A stretch of 64,000 nt of DNA from Streptomyces antibioticus (GTDB lineage Bacteria; Actinomycetota; Actinomycetes; Streptomycetales; Streptomycetaceae). Where the stretch lies: NCBI RefSeq assembly GCF_002019855.1, contig NZ_CM007717.1:1093572-1157571 (forward strand). Reading direction: 5' to 3'. Each line of letters starts with the position of its first letter. Positions within the stretch are counted from its first letter, which is position 1. Below, piece after piece: positions 51,347 through 59,890 of the stretch. The position numbers and the translations under genes were made by a program. The notes under the pieces were generated by a model. That model had not been told where the DNA came from. It saw nothing but the letters and a program-made list of their open reading frames with translations, and did not search any database.

Positions 51347-52699
51347 CTAGACCGGCGTGACGTTCTGGTTGACTCGGAAGAGGTTCGTCGGGTCATATCT
51401 GGTCTTGACCTCCACGAGTCGCTCGTAGCTGGCGCCGTAGGCGGCTCTGACCCGGGCCTCTCCCTCATCGCCCAGGTAGTTGACGTAGACCCCGTTGTCC
51501 AGGAAGGGCTCCGCAGCGTCGTAGCACGCACGCCCCCACGCCATGTTCTCGGCGGACTCTGCGGGGTCCTGCCACACCCGGAGCACGAGAAGGCTGTGCG
51601 TCGCTTGCCGGTGGCTGAAGGCCGTATCCCCTTCACCAACTCGGCTGATCGCGCCGCCGAGGTGCTCGATCGCCACCGCTGCGAACGGTGGCGGGACGGC
51701 AGTGGCGAAGGAGTCGACGATCGCTCCGATCGCTTCGTCGCTGAATTCGCGGACGAATCCGCTCTTCCAGTAGTGCCGCAGGCCCGGCTGGAACACCTCG
51801 GTCAGGAGGTTCTGGACCGTCGCGTACGGGACCGGCGCGATGGCGTCCATCATCGGGGAGCCGAACTGCCTGAGGGGCTGCAACACCTTCTCGCCCTCAG
51901 CGACCACTCCGCAGTAACAGACGATGATCGCAAGACAGGGCCCCTCAGGGCCAGACAGCAGGGTCGCATCCGCCCTCACCTCGTCAGGGGCCTCACTCGA
52001 CCAGCCCCGGTAGAACCGCAACACCTCCTCCGCCTGGTCCAGCGGATACACGAGCTCGCCCCCGAGCACCGGGCCCACGTCGTGGACCTCGTACTCGAAG
52101 GACGTGACCACTCCGAGGTTGCCACCCCCGCCGCGCAGCCCCCAGAACAGATCCTCATTCTCGGTCGCGCTGGCCGTGAGGAACTCTCCGTCCGCGGTCA
52201 CCACGTCGGCCGACAGGAGGTTGTCGCACGCGAGCCCGTACTTGCGGTTCAGGTAACCGATCCCGCCACCGAGGGTGAGCCCCGCGATGCCGGTCGAGGG
52301 AACGATTCCGCCCGTCGTCGCCAGTCCGAAGGCCTGGGTCGCATGGTCGAAGTCGCCCCAGGTGGATCCGCCCTCGGCACGCGCCGTCCGGCTTCTCGGA
52401 TCGACGCGAACGCTCTTCATCGCCGAGAGATCGATCACCGCACCGCCGTCGCACACGGCGTGCCCCGCGACGTTGTGGCCGCCACCGCGCACCGAGACGA
52501 GCAAGCTCGCTTCGCGGGCGAAGTCGACCGCGGCGATCACATCTGCGACGCCCTTACAGCGCACGATCAGGGCAGGCCGTCGGTCGATCATCGCGTTGAA
52601 CACCTTGCGGCCGTCGTCATAGCCCTCATCGCCGGGCAGGAATACCCGCCCGCCGAGGCGCCCCCGCAGCTCCTGGATGCTCGTGTCGTCAACGATCAT
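51347..52699 (-). CDS. FAD-linked oxidoreductase, berberine-bridge (BBE-like) family
   Basis: 450 aa, ATG start, full length. The PCMH-type FAD-binding domain has SVRGGGHNVAGHAVCDGGAV (His for 8-alpha-histidyl FAD in GGGHN), GGGIGYLNRKYGLACDNLLS and EDLFWGLRGGGGNLGVVTSF; the C-terminal BBE motif is YVNYLGDEG ... YDPTNLFRVNQNV. Such enzymes oxidise sugars or secondary metabolites; the substrate is not evident. No transfer-related role is apparent. It lies in the foreign segment next to a reductase fragment. Confidence 0.88.
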   Translation of the reverse strand: MIVDDTSIQELRGRLGGRVFLPGDEGYDDGRKVFNAMIDRRPALIVRCKGVADVIAAVDFAREASLLVSVRGGGHNVAGHAVCDGGAVIDLSAMKSVRVDPRSRTARAEGGSTWGDFDHATQAFGLATTGGIVPSTGIAGLTLGGGIGYLNRKYGLACDNLLSADVVTADGEFLTASATENEDLFWGLRGGGGNLGVVTSFEYEVHDVGPVLGGELVYPLDQAEEVLRFYRGWSSEAPDEVRADATLLSGPEGPCLAIIVCYCGVVAEGEKVLQPLRQFGSPMMDAIAPVPYATVQNLLTEVFQPGLRHYWKSGFVREFSDEAIGAIVDSFATAVPPPFAAVAIEHLGGAISRVGEGDTAFSHRQATHSLLVLRVWQDPAESAENMAWGRACYDAAEPFLDNGVYVNYLGDEGEARVRAAYGASYERLVEVKTRYDPTNLFRVNQNVTPV

Positions 52700-53000
52700 G
52701 GCGGTCCTCCTCGGCTTCGCCTCGACCCGCTCACCGGGCTCGTGTTACCGACAGCCTCCCGGTCGTCGAGGCTCCACCGGCGCATCCGACGGCCATGCCT
52801 TCACCGTACGCCCGAGTACGGGCACGGGCACCCTCGGTGAAACCACACCGAGACTCGTCACGCTCAGCTACATGTCACCACCGGCCGCCTCCCAACAGCC
52901 CCTCACCAACCGGACCGGGCAGTGACGGATACGCCCAGGGAAAGGCCCGCGGCAGCTGACTCCCGCATCTCCACCACCAACGCCGCCCCCGCCCCACGTC
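52700..53000. other. Intergenic region, right edge of the foreign segment
   Basis: No supported gene. From about 52895 onward a short open piece (SDGYAQGKARGS, stop at 52957-52959) could be the displaced 3' end of the truncated 50397 gene, but the evidence is weak. Confidence 0.3.
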
Positions 53001-53450
53001 GTGACCGTCAGCTTCGGCCTGCTGCGCGGCGCGGAGGCCCGCTTCGGAAACCGCTCCTCCGGCGGATCCGTGCTCGGCCTCGCCAACTCCCTCCACGCGC
53101 AGCTGTACGGACTTCCGCTCGAACGCCCGCCGCTTCCCGGCGCGTTGGACGAGCTACTCCAGGCCACCGGGTCCGAAGACGACCAGAACCTCGTGCTCGA
53201 CCAGGTCGCCACCCAGCTGGAGGCCGCCGCCACGCTCATCGAGCGGGCCCGCCACCAGGCCCGCTGGCAGCAACTGCCGGAAGCCGTGGCCGCCCGGCTC
53301 GTCACCAGTCAGGCGCTCGCCCAGCACCTGTCCAGCGAACTGCACCAGCTGGCCCCGGCCTTCAAGGCGGCGGGCGCACCCCCGGCACCGCTGCCGACCC
53401 TCCCCGTCCCAGCCCCGGCTGCCGCAGCACCGGGCCGGGCCCAGCCCTGA
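53001..53450 (+). CDS. Small helical protein, 149 aa
   Basis: GTG at 53001 without a clear SD. Helical: GSVLGLANSLHAQLYGLPLE, LDQVATQLEAAATLIERARH and LVTSQALAQHLSSELHQLAP, with an Ala/Pro tail. The plan resembles the triplet at 8500-9809 (a LYGxPL motif occurs in both groups). No known domain. Confidence 0.6.
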   Translation: MTVSFGLLRGAEARFGNRSSGGSVLGLANSLHAQLYGLPLERPPLPGALDELLQATGSEDDQNLVLDQVATQLEAAATLIERARHQARWQQLPEAVAARLVTSQALAQHLSSELHQLAPAFKAAGAPPAPLPTLPVPAPAAAAPGRAQP

Positions 53451-53527
53451 ACCACGCGCCTCGTCCCGGACCGCAGCGCCTCCCCCGCCCCTGTCGCACC
53501 GCCCACACCCGAAAGCCCCTCCTTCCC

Positions 53528-54354
53528 ATGACCGACGACCTCCTGTTCGACGTGCCCGAACCGCCCACTCCCGTGGAACGCCTGCTTGCCCTCGCCGGCG
53601 ACGTCACCCGCCACAACGACGCCCTCCACCTGTTCCGTCCAACGGCCGCCTCTGGGGCCGCCCTCGGCGCGCACTCCGACTCGGCGACCCAGCTGGCACA
53701 CGCAGCCCTCACGTCCGTCCAGGCCGTCCGCGACCAGCAGCTCTACGCGAGCACCGACTTGATCGATGCCACCGTCCGGATCAAGCAGGTCGCCTACCTC
53801 AGCGGCGAAGCAGCCCGCCATCTGGCCGAAGCGCAGGCCACGGTCACCGCCGCGGCCCTCGCGAACCCCGAACTCACCGGCTTGCCCGACACCGCCGCCG
53901 AGCAATTTCAGCTAGCGCAGGAGCTGACCGCGCTTGCTCCGGAAGCGGCCGTCGAGTCCGCTACCGGCATCGCCCGGGAGACACACCGGCGCCGGCCCTC
54001 CACGGCAACGGCAGCCGACGGCCTGGCCGCCGAACTCAGCGCCCTCCACGCAGTTGCCCGCGGTCACGTCGTGAGGCCCGGAGCCAGGGCAGGGAGTACG
54101 TCCACAGCCGTGACGGCAGCGTCCGGATCGGCACCCTGCGCTCCCTCGAAGGCAAGGGCCTCATCGTGCGCGCGCCCGCCACCGCTCCGCCTGCCTTCCG
54201 CGGCGGCCCGGCCCAAGACCGCATCCGTCTCACCGTCCGCGGAGCGTCTGCCGTTGCCACCCTCCTCGCTCTTCCGCCTGCCGCACCTGCGTCGGCCCCC
54301 GCTCCCGCGATGCCCGCGGCGCCCACCACGACGGGCCCTACACGAAGCCGCTGA
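53528..54354 (+). pseudogene. Frameshifted paralog of the 49536 gene
   Basis: From ATG 53528 the first frame gives LAGDVTRHNDALHLFRPTAA and LHAVARGHV; the homologous continuation (REARSQGREYVHSRDGSVRI, GTLRSLEGKGLIVRAPAT) is in another frame and ends with TGA at 54354. Adding one base near 54072 (for example a C in the GTC-GTG region) restores a single ORF of 276 codons, exactly the length of the intact gene at 49536. Either a recent mutation or a sequencing error. Confidence 0.7.
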
Positions 54355-54434
54355 CCAAACCCGTCCGCCTGCCCACCCCGCCCATGAACGACGCCCCTTT
54401 GCCCCGGGGGCGGCACCACCAGCAAGGACCCGCC

Positions 54435-55418
54435 ATCAACGCCACGACCTCCACCGCACCCCACCAGCCGGCCACGGCCGCCCCGGACACCGCTATCCGT
54501 CCGGCCCTGCGCGCACTCTCGCTCGGTGCCGGGATCCAAAGCTCAGCCCTGCTCTGCCTGTCCGCGGACGGCACCCTCCCCAAGATCGACATCGCGGTCT
54601 TCGCCGACACGGGCTGGGAGCCGAAGAAGGTGTACGAGCACCTCGACCGCCTCGAACGGGAAGTCGCCGCTCCGGCCGGGATACCCATCGTCCGGGTGTC
54701 GTCAGGGAACATTCGCAACGACGCCCTGGACCCGAATCACAGATTCGCGTCCATGCCTCTCTACATCTTGAATCAGGACGGAAAGCAAGGGATGACCCGG
54801 CGGCAATGTACCGGGGAATATAAAATCAAGCCGATCAAGAAAAAGATACGCGAAATCATCGGTTACCCCTATCCGTCCAGGGTTCCTAAGGGCGTATTCG
54901 TCGAGCAGTGGGTCGGCATCAGTACGGACGAATTCCACCGGGCGAAGGACTCCGGCGTCCAGTACATGCACAACGCACACCCGCTGATCGACATCGGCTG
55001 GTCACGGGTCGACTGCGTCCGCTACCTGGAGCGGCTCGGACTGGCCGACACGCCCAAGTCGAGCTGCCTCGGATGCCCTTTTCACGGAAATGCGCAATGG
55101 CGGACCATCAGGGATACATCCCCCAGCGAGTGGGCCGACGTGGTCGAATTCGACGCAGCCATCCGTCAGGGAAACGCCCGCGCGAACGCCACCGGAAACC
55201 CGCTGCTCGGACAGGCTTATCTGCACCGCTCCCGGGTGCCGCTTTCCGAGGCGCCGATCGACCATGTCACCGCCGCGGAATGGGCTGCCCTCCAGCAGGA
55301 GACCGGCGCACCCGATGCTGAGGACCTCGAAGCCGGGGTCGTGGACGGCTGCTCGCCGTGGGCCTGCCGGGGCGAGCAGCCCGAGCCGGTCCGCGACGAC
55401 TTCGGGCTGGCCGTATGA
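54435..55418 (+). CDS. PAPS-reductase-like (PP-loop) protein, possible ATC start
   Basis: Core from about nt 54510: RALSLGAGIQSSALLCLSAD (PP-loop-type nucleotide binding), FADTGWEPKKVYEHLDRLER, RRQCTGEYKIKPIKKKIREI and the Cys pair CLGCPFHGNAQW. This is the phosphoadenosine-phosphosulfate reductase domain as seen in phages and plasmids, where the true substrate is often unknown. AAGGA lies 6 nt before an ATC at 54435; the ATG at 54384 (344 aa) lacks an SD. The stretch 54720-54880 is clearly AT-richer with atypical codons, a sign of transfer. The stop overlaps the methyltransferase ATG. Confidence 0.75.
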   Translation: MNATTSTAPHQPATAAPDTAIRPALRALSLGAGIQSSALLCLSADGTLPKIDIAVFADTGWEPKKVYEHLDRLEREVAAPAGIPIVRVSSGNIRNDALDPNHRFASMPLYILNQDGKQGMTRRQCTGEYKIKPIKKKIREIIGYPYPSRVPKGVFVEQWVGISTDEFHRAKDSGVQYMHNAHPLIDIGWSRVDCVRYLERLGLADTPKSSCLGCPFHGNAQWRTIRDTSPSEWADVVEFDAAIRQGNARANATGNPLLGQAYLHRSRVPLSEAPIDHVTAAEWAALQQETGAPDAEDLEAGVVDGCSPWACRGEQPEPVRDDFGLAV

Positions 55419-56635
55419 GCGACCTCATCGTGGACCTCTTCGCCGGCCCGGGCGGCTGGGGGCACGCCCTGCACGTCCTGGGAGTACGCGACGTCGGCTT
55501 GGAGTGGGACGAATGGGCCTGCAAGACCCGTGCGGCAGCTGCGCAGACCACCATCCGTACCAACGTCGCCCTCTACCCCGTTCGGCCCTTCGTAGGCCGG
55601 ACCCGCGGGCTGATAGCGAGCCCGCCCTGCCAGGCATGGAGCATGGCTGGCAAACGCCTCGGCTTGATCGACCGGCCGCTCGTCCACCAGGCCGTGGCAG
55701 ACCTGGCCGCGGGCCGGGACACCCGCGAACTGCTGCTCACCGCCTGCCAGGACCAGCGGTCGCTGCTGGCCGCCGAGCCGATGCGCTACCTCCACGCCCT
55801 GCACCAGGCCGGCGAGCCGGAATGGGTGCTGATGGAGGAGGTCCCCGACGTCGCGCCCTTGTGGAAGCAGTACGCCGTCGTGCTCCGCTCCTGGGGGTTC
55901 TCCACCTGGAGCGGCATCCTCAATGCCGCCGACTACGGGGTACCCCAAACCAGGCGGCGGGCGATCCTGATCGCCTCCCGCACCCGCACGGCGGCCCCGC
56001 CCGAGCCGACGCACGCGAAGTTCAGCGAGCCGGAGACCTTCTTCGGGCCCGGCCGCCGGACCTGGGTGTCCATGGCCGAAGCCCTCGGTTGGGGACGCAC
56101 CGACGGGCCCGTACCCACCGTGTGTGCCGGCGGCGGCCCCGGTGGCGGACCGGAGCCCTTCCCCTCCGGCTCCCGCAAGACCCTCTCCGACGCCCGCGAC
56201 CGCGGCGCGTGGAAGAACCCCCCGCTCCACCCCCGAAACCCCAAGGCCGAACCTCCGTGCAGCTGCACGGAGGAATCTCCGCGGACGCCGCGGTGCGGTG
56301 GCGGACGGGACTGGGTCCTGCGCAGCAACAGCCAGGCGAACGCGGCCATCCGGCCCGTGACTGAACCGCCCGCGACGCTGTTCTTCGGCAACCGCGCCAA
56401 CGAATGCGTCTGGACCACTACGGGCCCCGCAGAGACGGCGCCGCCGGCGATCCGGATCACCGCCGAGGAGGCCGGGATCCTGCAGTCCTTCCCGCCCGCC
56501 TACCCCTGGCAAGGCAACAAAGGCCAGCGCTTCTCCCAGATCGGGAATGCCGTTCCCCCGCTGTTCGCCGCCCACTTGATCGCACCACACGTCGAACGCA
56601 CGCTCACCCGCAACGACTTCGTCCTGGCGGCATGA
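55415..56635 (+). CDS. C5 cytosine DNA methyltransferase
   Basis: 406 aa, ATG overlapping the previous stop as ATGA. Motif I DLFAGPGGWG (residues 6-15), motif IV SPPCQAWS with catalytic Cys (about 71), motif VI EEVPDV in place of the usual ENV, motif VIII QTRRRAILIA (about 180) and motif X GNAVPPLFAAHL (about 378). A variable region of about 150 residues between VIII and IX is the target-recognition domain. It methylates cytosine at C5 in DNA. No cognate endonuclease is adjacent, so it is probably an orphan or anti-restriction enzyme coupled with the PAPS-reductase-like protein. Confidence 0.88.
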   Translation: MSDLIVDLFAGPGGWGHALHVLGVRDVGLEWDEWACKTRAAAAQTTIRTNVALYPVRPFVGRTRGLIASPPCQAWSMAGKRLGLIDRPLVHQAVADLAAGRDTRELLLTACQDQRSLLAAEPMRYLHALHQAGEPEWVLMEEVPDVAPLWKQYAVVLRSWGFSTWSGILNAADYGVPQTRRRAILIASRTRTAAPPEPTHAKFSEPETFFGPGRRTWVSMAEALGWGRTDGPVPTVCAGGGPGGGPEPFPSGSRKTLSDARDRGAWKNPPLHPRNPKAEPPCSCTEESPRTPRCGGGRDWVLRSNSQANAAIRPVTEPPATLFFGNRANECVWTTTGPAETAPPAIRITAEEAGILQSFPPAYPWQGNKGQRFSQIGNAVPPLFAAHLIAPHVERTLTRNDFVLAA

Positions 56636-57771
56636 TGTCCGACGCCACCCGTACCGAAGCCGACGAGGATCTCCTGCAGTACCCGGCGCCGCCGCCGGTG
56701 GTCCACTACGCCGAACAGGCCCTGCTCGGGGCCCTGCTCCTGGTTCCCGAGCGGCTCAAGACCATCGGGCCGCTCGAGCCTGAGCACTTCGCCAACACCG
56801 CGCACAGCGCACTGTTCGCGGCGATGCGCACGGTGTCCCCGCCCGCGCCCGAGGTCCACCGCACCAGCCCGGTGTGGCCGAACCAGCTCCTCGACGCGGC
56901 TCAGCCCCAGGCCCGAGCCCTGACGGCCTCCTACCTGCACACCCTCATCAGCGTCTGCCCCACCGACGCCCACGCCCCTGCTTACGCGCAGATGGTCCGT
57001 TCCGGGCACGCCCGCCGCGTTCTGCGGCGGCATGCCGGTCTCCTCGCCCAGGCCGCCCGCGCCCCGGGGCCCGATCCGGCCCGGACGGTTCTCACCCGGG
57101 CCGACCAGCTCGCCGTCTACCTCGACGAGCTGGCAACCGCCTTCGCCTCCCACCCCGGCTCGATACCCCGGACCCCGGCCGCGCCCACAACAGCGGTCCA
57201 GGCATCGGTCGAGGCGGCGGACGAGGAGCGAATGCTGCTGGCCGCGGCCACCGCCCACCCCGAGGACCTGCCGCGGATGCAGTGGCTGCACGAGAGCGAC
57301 CTCACCACTCCGATGCACGCCGCCCTCTTCGCCTGTCTCACCGGCCTGGCCCGCCGTGGTGCACCGGTGGACCCGATCACCGTGCTGTGGGAGGCGCAGC
57401 AGCGCGGCCTTCTTCACGACGGGTTTGGTCCCACCGATGTCCTCGACGTGGTCTCCCATCCCGCAGGGGCACCCGAGCACTGGGGGCAAAAGATCCTCCA
57501 GCGCGCCCTCCTCCGCCACGCCGAGGATGTCGCCGCCCGGATCGAAACCCTCACTGCGGACGAAGCCACCACCGTCCACCAGCTGGCCACCGGCAGCCGC
57601 CGGGCCCTCGCCGCACTGTCCTCCGTCCGGGCCCGCTGGCACCAGGCCGTCGGAGACACAAGTTCAGGAGCACGCGCCGCTGCTCCCGCAACCGTCCAGA
57701 CCCCAGTGCTCCGGCAACCGGCCGCACGGGCCAGCCCAGCAGTGCGCCGCCCTGCGCGACCCGCCCGATGA
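56632..57771 (+). CDS. DnaB N-terminal domain-like protein (two copies, no helicase core)
   Basis: 379 aa, ATG overlapping the previous stop. Residues 20-140 (HYAEQALLGALLLVPERLKT, LEPEHFANTAHSALFAAMRT, YLHTLISVCPTDAHAPAYAQ) follow the DnaB N-terminal domain; residues 190-300 repeat it (AADEERMLLAAATAHPEDLP, ESDLTTPMHAALFACLTGLA, VLDVVSHPAGAPEHWGQKIL). There is no RecA-like core. In DnaB this domain binds primase and forms the collar, so the protein might recruit or block replication factors (inference). Confidence 0.75.
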   Translation: MMSDATRTEADEDLLQYPAPPPVVHYAEQALLGALLLVPERLKTIGPLEPEHFANTAHSALFAAMRTVSPPAPEVHRTSPVWPNQLLDAAQPQARALTASYLHTLISVCPTDAHAPAYAQMVRSGHARRVLRRHAGLLAQAARAPGPDPARTVLTRADQLAVYLDELATAFASHPGSIPRTPAAPTTAVQASVEAADEERMLLAAATAHPEDLPRMQWLHESDLTTPMHAALFACLTGLARRGAPVDPITVLWEAQQRGLLHDGFGPTDVLDVVSHPAGAPEHWGQKILQRALLRHAEDVAARIETLTADEATTVHQLATGSRRALAALSSVRARWHQAVGDTSSGARAAAPATVQTPVLRQPAARASPAVRRPARPAR

Positions 57772-57828
57772 GGCCCTCTCGCACTCGCCGGCCTCCTACC
57801 GCTTCCCGCCCCACAAAGAAGGTCCCGC

Positions 57829-59112
57829 ATGCCGTACGCCCCCGCCGACGCCCACGTCAGCTTCACCCTGCACCCCGACCACCATCCTGGCGTTCTCGCC
57901 ACGACCTCCGGCCCCACGAGCGACGCCGCCCGCTCCCACCTTCACGACCGCGGCTTCCGCAGCACCGGCCCGGACACAATGGTCCTTGCCCGAATAGACC
58001 GGGAGGAGCCCTACTACGCCGACCGGGCAGCCAACGAGCTGGCCCGGTACGGCTTCACCGTGGACATCGCCCCGGAACTCCAGGAGGAGATCGACACCGA
58101 GTGGACCTGGACCGACTACCCCATGCCGTGGTGCACCCCGGAAGAGATCCGGCAGGTCAGCGCCGATGCCCAGCGCATCCACGACGACATCGCAACCCGT
58201 CGGTTGACCATCCACCTCCATGCGAACGACGGCCACACCACCGTCGCGGTGGGAACGTACGCCACTGGCGTACGGCGCCATGTTCACCTGCACGGCGAAG
58301 ACCACCTCCGGCAGGTATCCCTGACGTTCCAGGATGAAGCGGAGGCTCTCGCGGAGTTCCACAGCCAGTACACCGTGGCTGTGCGGCCGGGCCCCGCCCC
58401 GCTAACCGGACTCGAACAGAGCGTCCGCCAGGCCCTCTGCGGCAAGACGGCACCGATGACCCACACACCCCTGGCGACCCCTCCGATAGTTGCCGGCCCC
58501 GGGGAGCACGAGGAGTTCCTCGACCACCTCCTCGACTCCAAGCCGCAGTGGTCCAAGTACCGGACCTGGAGCGACGAGACGACCATCGCCTCACACGAGA
58601 GTCTCACCGTCCGGGCCGAGTTCGACCACGAGGCCCGTCACCGAACCGACATCGCCTGGACGATCGCCGAGTACGACGGACCCGTCGGCGAGAGGCTCTG
58701 GCGAGGCACCATCACCGCCGGCACCCCCGTCCCTTTCATCCGGGCGATCACCGACCACCTCGACGACCCGCCCTCGGCGGGGACAACCGAGCCGCACGTT
58801 CCTCTGCACGAGGCCGGATGGGCATCGGCGAGCCACCCTGCCCGTACAACGTGGCGAGCCCCAGACTGCAGTCTCACCTTCGAGCACCAACCGCATGCAG
58901 TGGGCGACCGATGGACCGTCTTCGGCGGTGACAACGCGAACAGGCCCGCTTGGTCAATCCGACTTTCCCCGGGCGCGCCCCAGGACCTCCTCGCCCAGCT
59001 GACCTCCATCGCGGCCGGCGCCACCTCGCCGCCGCCTTCTACCTCGCGGCGCTCATCTCCCCTTCCCCGGCTCCCGGTCCCTCTTCCCCAACGGCATAGC
59101 CGCATCCGCTGA
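57829..59112 (+). CDS. Domain A plus DUF317-like fusion protein
   Basis: 427 aa, ATG with GAAGG 6 nt upstream. Residues 8-85 are domain A (VSFTLHPDHHPGVLATTSGP ... ELARYGFTVDIAPELQEEI). Residues 125-195 resemble it again (RLTIHLHANDGHTTVAVGTY). Residues 220-405 are DUF317-like (EFLDHLLDSKPQWSKYRTWS; HEAGWASASHPARTTWRAPD; APQDLLAQLTSIA). It unites two plasmid-specific families seen separately elsewhere and ends the long transfer operon. Confidence 0.72.
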   Translation: MPYAPADAHVSFTLHPDHHPGVLATTSGPTSDAARSHLHDRGFRSTGPDTMVLARIDREEPYYADRAANELARYGFTVDIAPELQEEIDTEWTWTDYPMPWCTPEEIRQVSADAQRIHDDIATRRLTIHLHANDGHTTVAVGTYATGVRRHVHLHGEDHLRQVSLTFQDEAEALAEFHSQYTVAVRPGPAPLTGLEQSVRQALCGKTAPMTHTPLATPPIVAGPGEHEEFLDHLLDSKPQWSKYRTWSDETTIASHESLTVRAEFDHEARHRTDIAWTIAEYDGPVGERLWRGTITAGTPVPFIRAITDHLDDPPSAGTTEPHVPLHEAGWASASHPARTTWRAPDCSLTFEHQPHAVGDRWTVFGGDNANRPAWSIRLSPGAPQDLLAQLTSIAAGATSPPPSTSRRSSPLPRLPVPLPQRHSRIR

Positions 59113-59234
59113 ATCTCGTTGCCAGCCACCGCCTCGCCTGAACCACCCTCGGATGCTGCCCCTCGACGGTCAGAAAGCCCCGATCACTGCCCGACTGATG
59201 CGTTCCGGCTCTCAGCATGGGGTACCCAAGGACC

Positions 59235-59696
59235 ATGACTTGGATAGCGCCACTGTTCGCTCTCCTGGGGGTCCTGCTGGGCGTCGGCGCATCAGCCATG
59301 AACGACCAACGGCGCTGGCAACGCGAGGAACGAGCCCGCACCAGGGAGCAGCGCGTTGCCCTCTACACGGAGTACCTCTCGGCGCTCGAGAACACTGGGC
59401 AGGCACTCCTCACCGTGCTTCGCACCACGTCGGCGCACGAACGCCCAGCCGCCGCGCAGACGGCCTTCACCGCACATGGGCTGGGGGCCGTGCGGCACCG
59501 GATCCACGTCCTTGCACCTGCCCCGGTTTCGGATGCCGCAGACGCTGTCTTCCGCGCCTTACGGGACAGCCGACGCTACGTGGAGACCGCAGACTCACGA
59601 GACGAACCGGCCCTCGGGAGCTTGAAAGCAGAGATCGGCGAACTCCGAGACCGCCTCAAGGCGGTCATGCGGCACGACATCGCCACCACGAGGTAG
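59235..59696 (+). CDS. Small membrane-anchored protein with coiled coil, 153 aa
   Basis: ATG with AAGGA about 3-7 nt upstream. One N-terminal span (IAPLFALLGVLLGVGASAM) followed by a charged helical region (NDQRRWQREERARTREQRVA) and more helices. This 'one span then NxxRRxxRE' plan is common in small Streptomyces proteins of unknown function. It is followed by a strong hairpin terminator at 59741. Confidence 0.72.
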   Translation: MTWIAPLFALLGVLLGVGASAMNDQRRWQREERARTREQRVALYTEYLSALENTGQALLTVLRTTSAHERPAAAQTAFTAHGLGAVRHRIHVLAPAPVSDAADAVFRALRDSRRYVETADSRDEPALGSLKAEIGELRDRLKAVMRHDIATTR

Positions 59697-59740
59697 CCAC
59701 AACCGGAATCGATCGCCACCGCCCACAAGTTGAATCGCAC

Positions 59741-59766
59741 AGGCCGGACGATCATCCGTCCGGCCT
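59741..59766 (+). terminator. Rho-independent-type hairpin
   Basis: Arms AGGCCGGACG and CGTCCGGCCT form a perfect 10-bp stem with loop ATCATC, 45 nt after the stop of the 59235 gene. No long U-tract, as usual in high-GC actinomycetes. Confidence 0.7.
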
Positions 59767-59890
59767 CATTCTGCTGCCGGGCAATGGCGCCCCAAGCGCA
59801 TCTCGCGGAGCTGGCGAAATTCAAAGTGATCACTCCACCATGACCCCTATCCTGCCGGCACCATCAGCCCCTCAGGACGAGGATTCCAAG

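Larger units (their letters stand above)
50869..52910. mobile_element. Probable foreign segment of about 2 kb
   Basis: Between the truncated 50397 gene and the resumption of plasmid-type genes at 53001 the content switches to two minus-strand metabolic genes. At the left edge a 9-bp inverted repeat, TACACGGGA (50870-50878) and TCCCGTGTA (50916-50924), is visible. I find no transposase or integrase inside, so the boundaries and mechanism are unclear. Confidence 0.4.
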
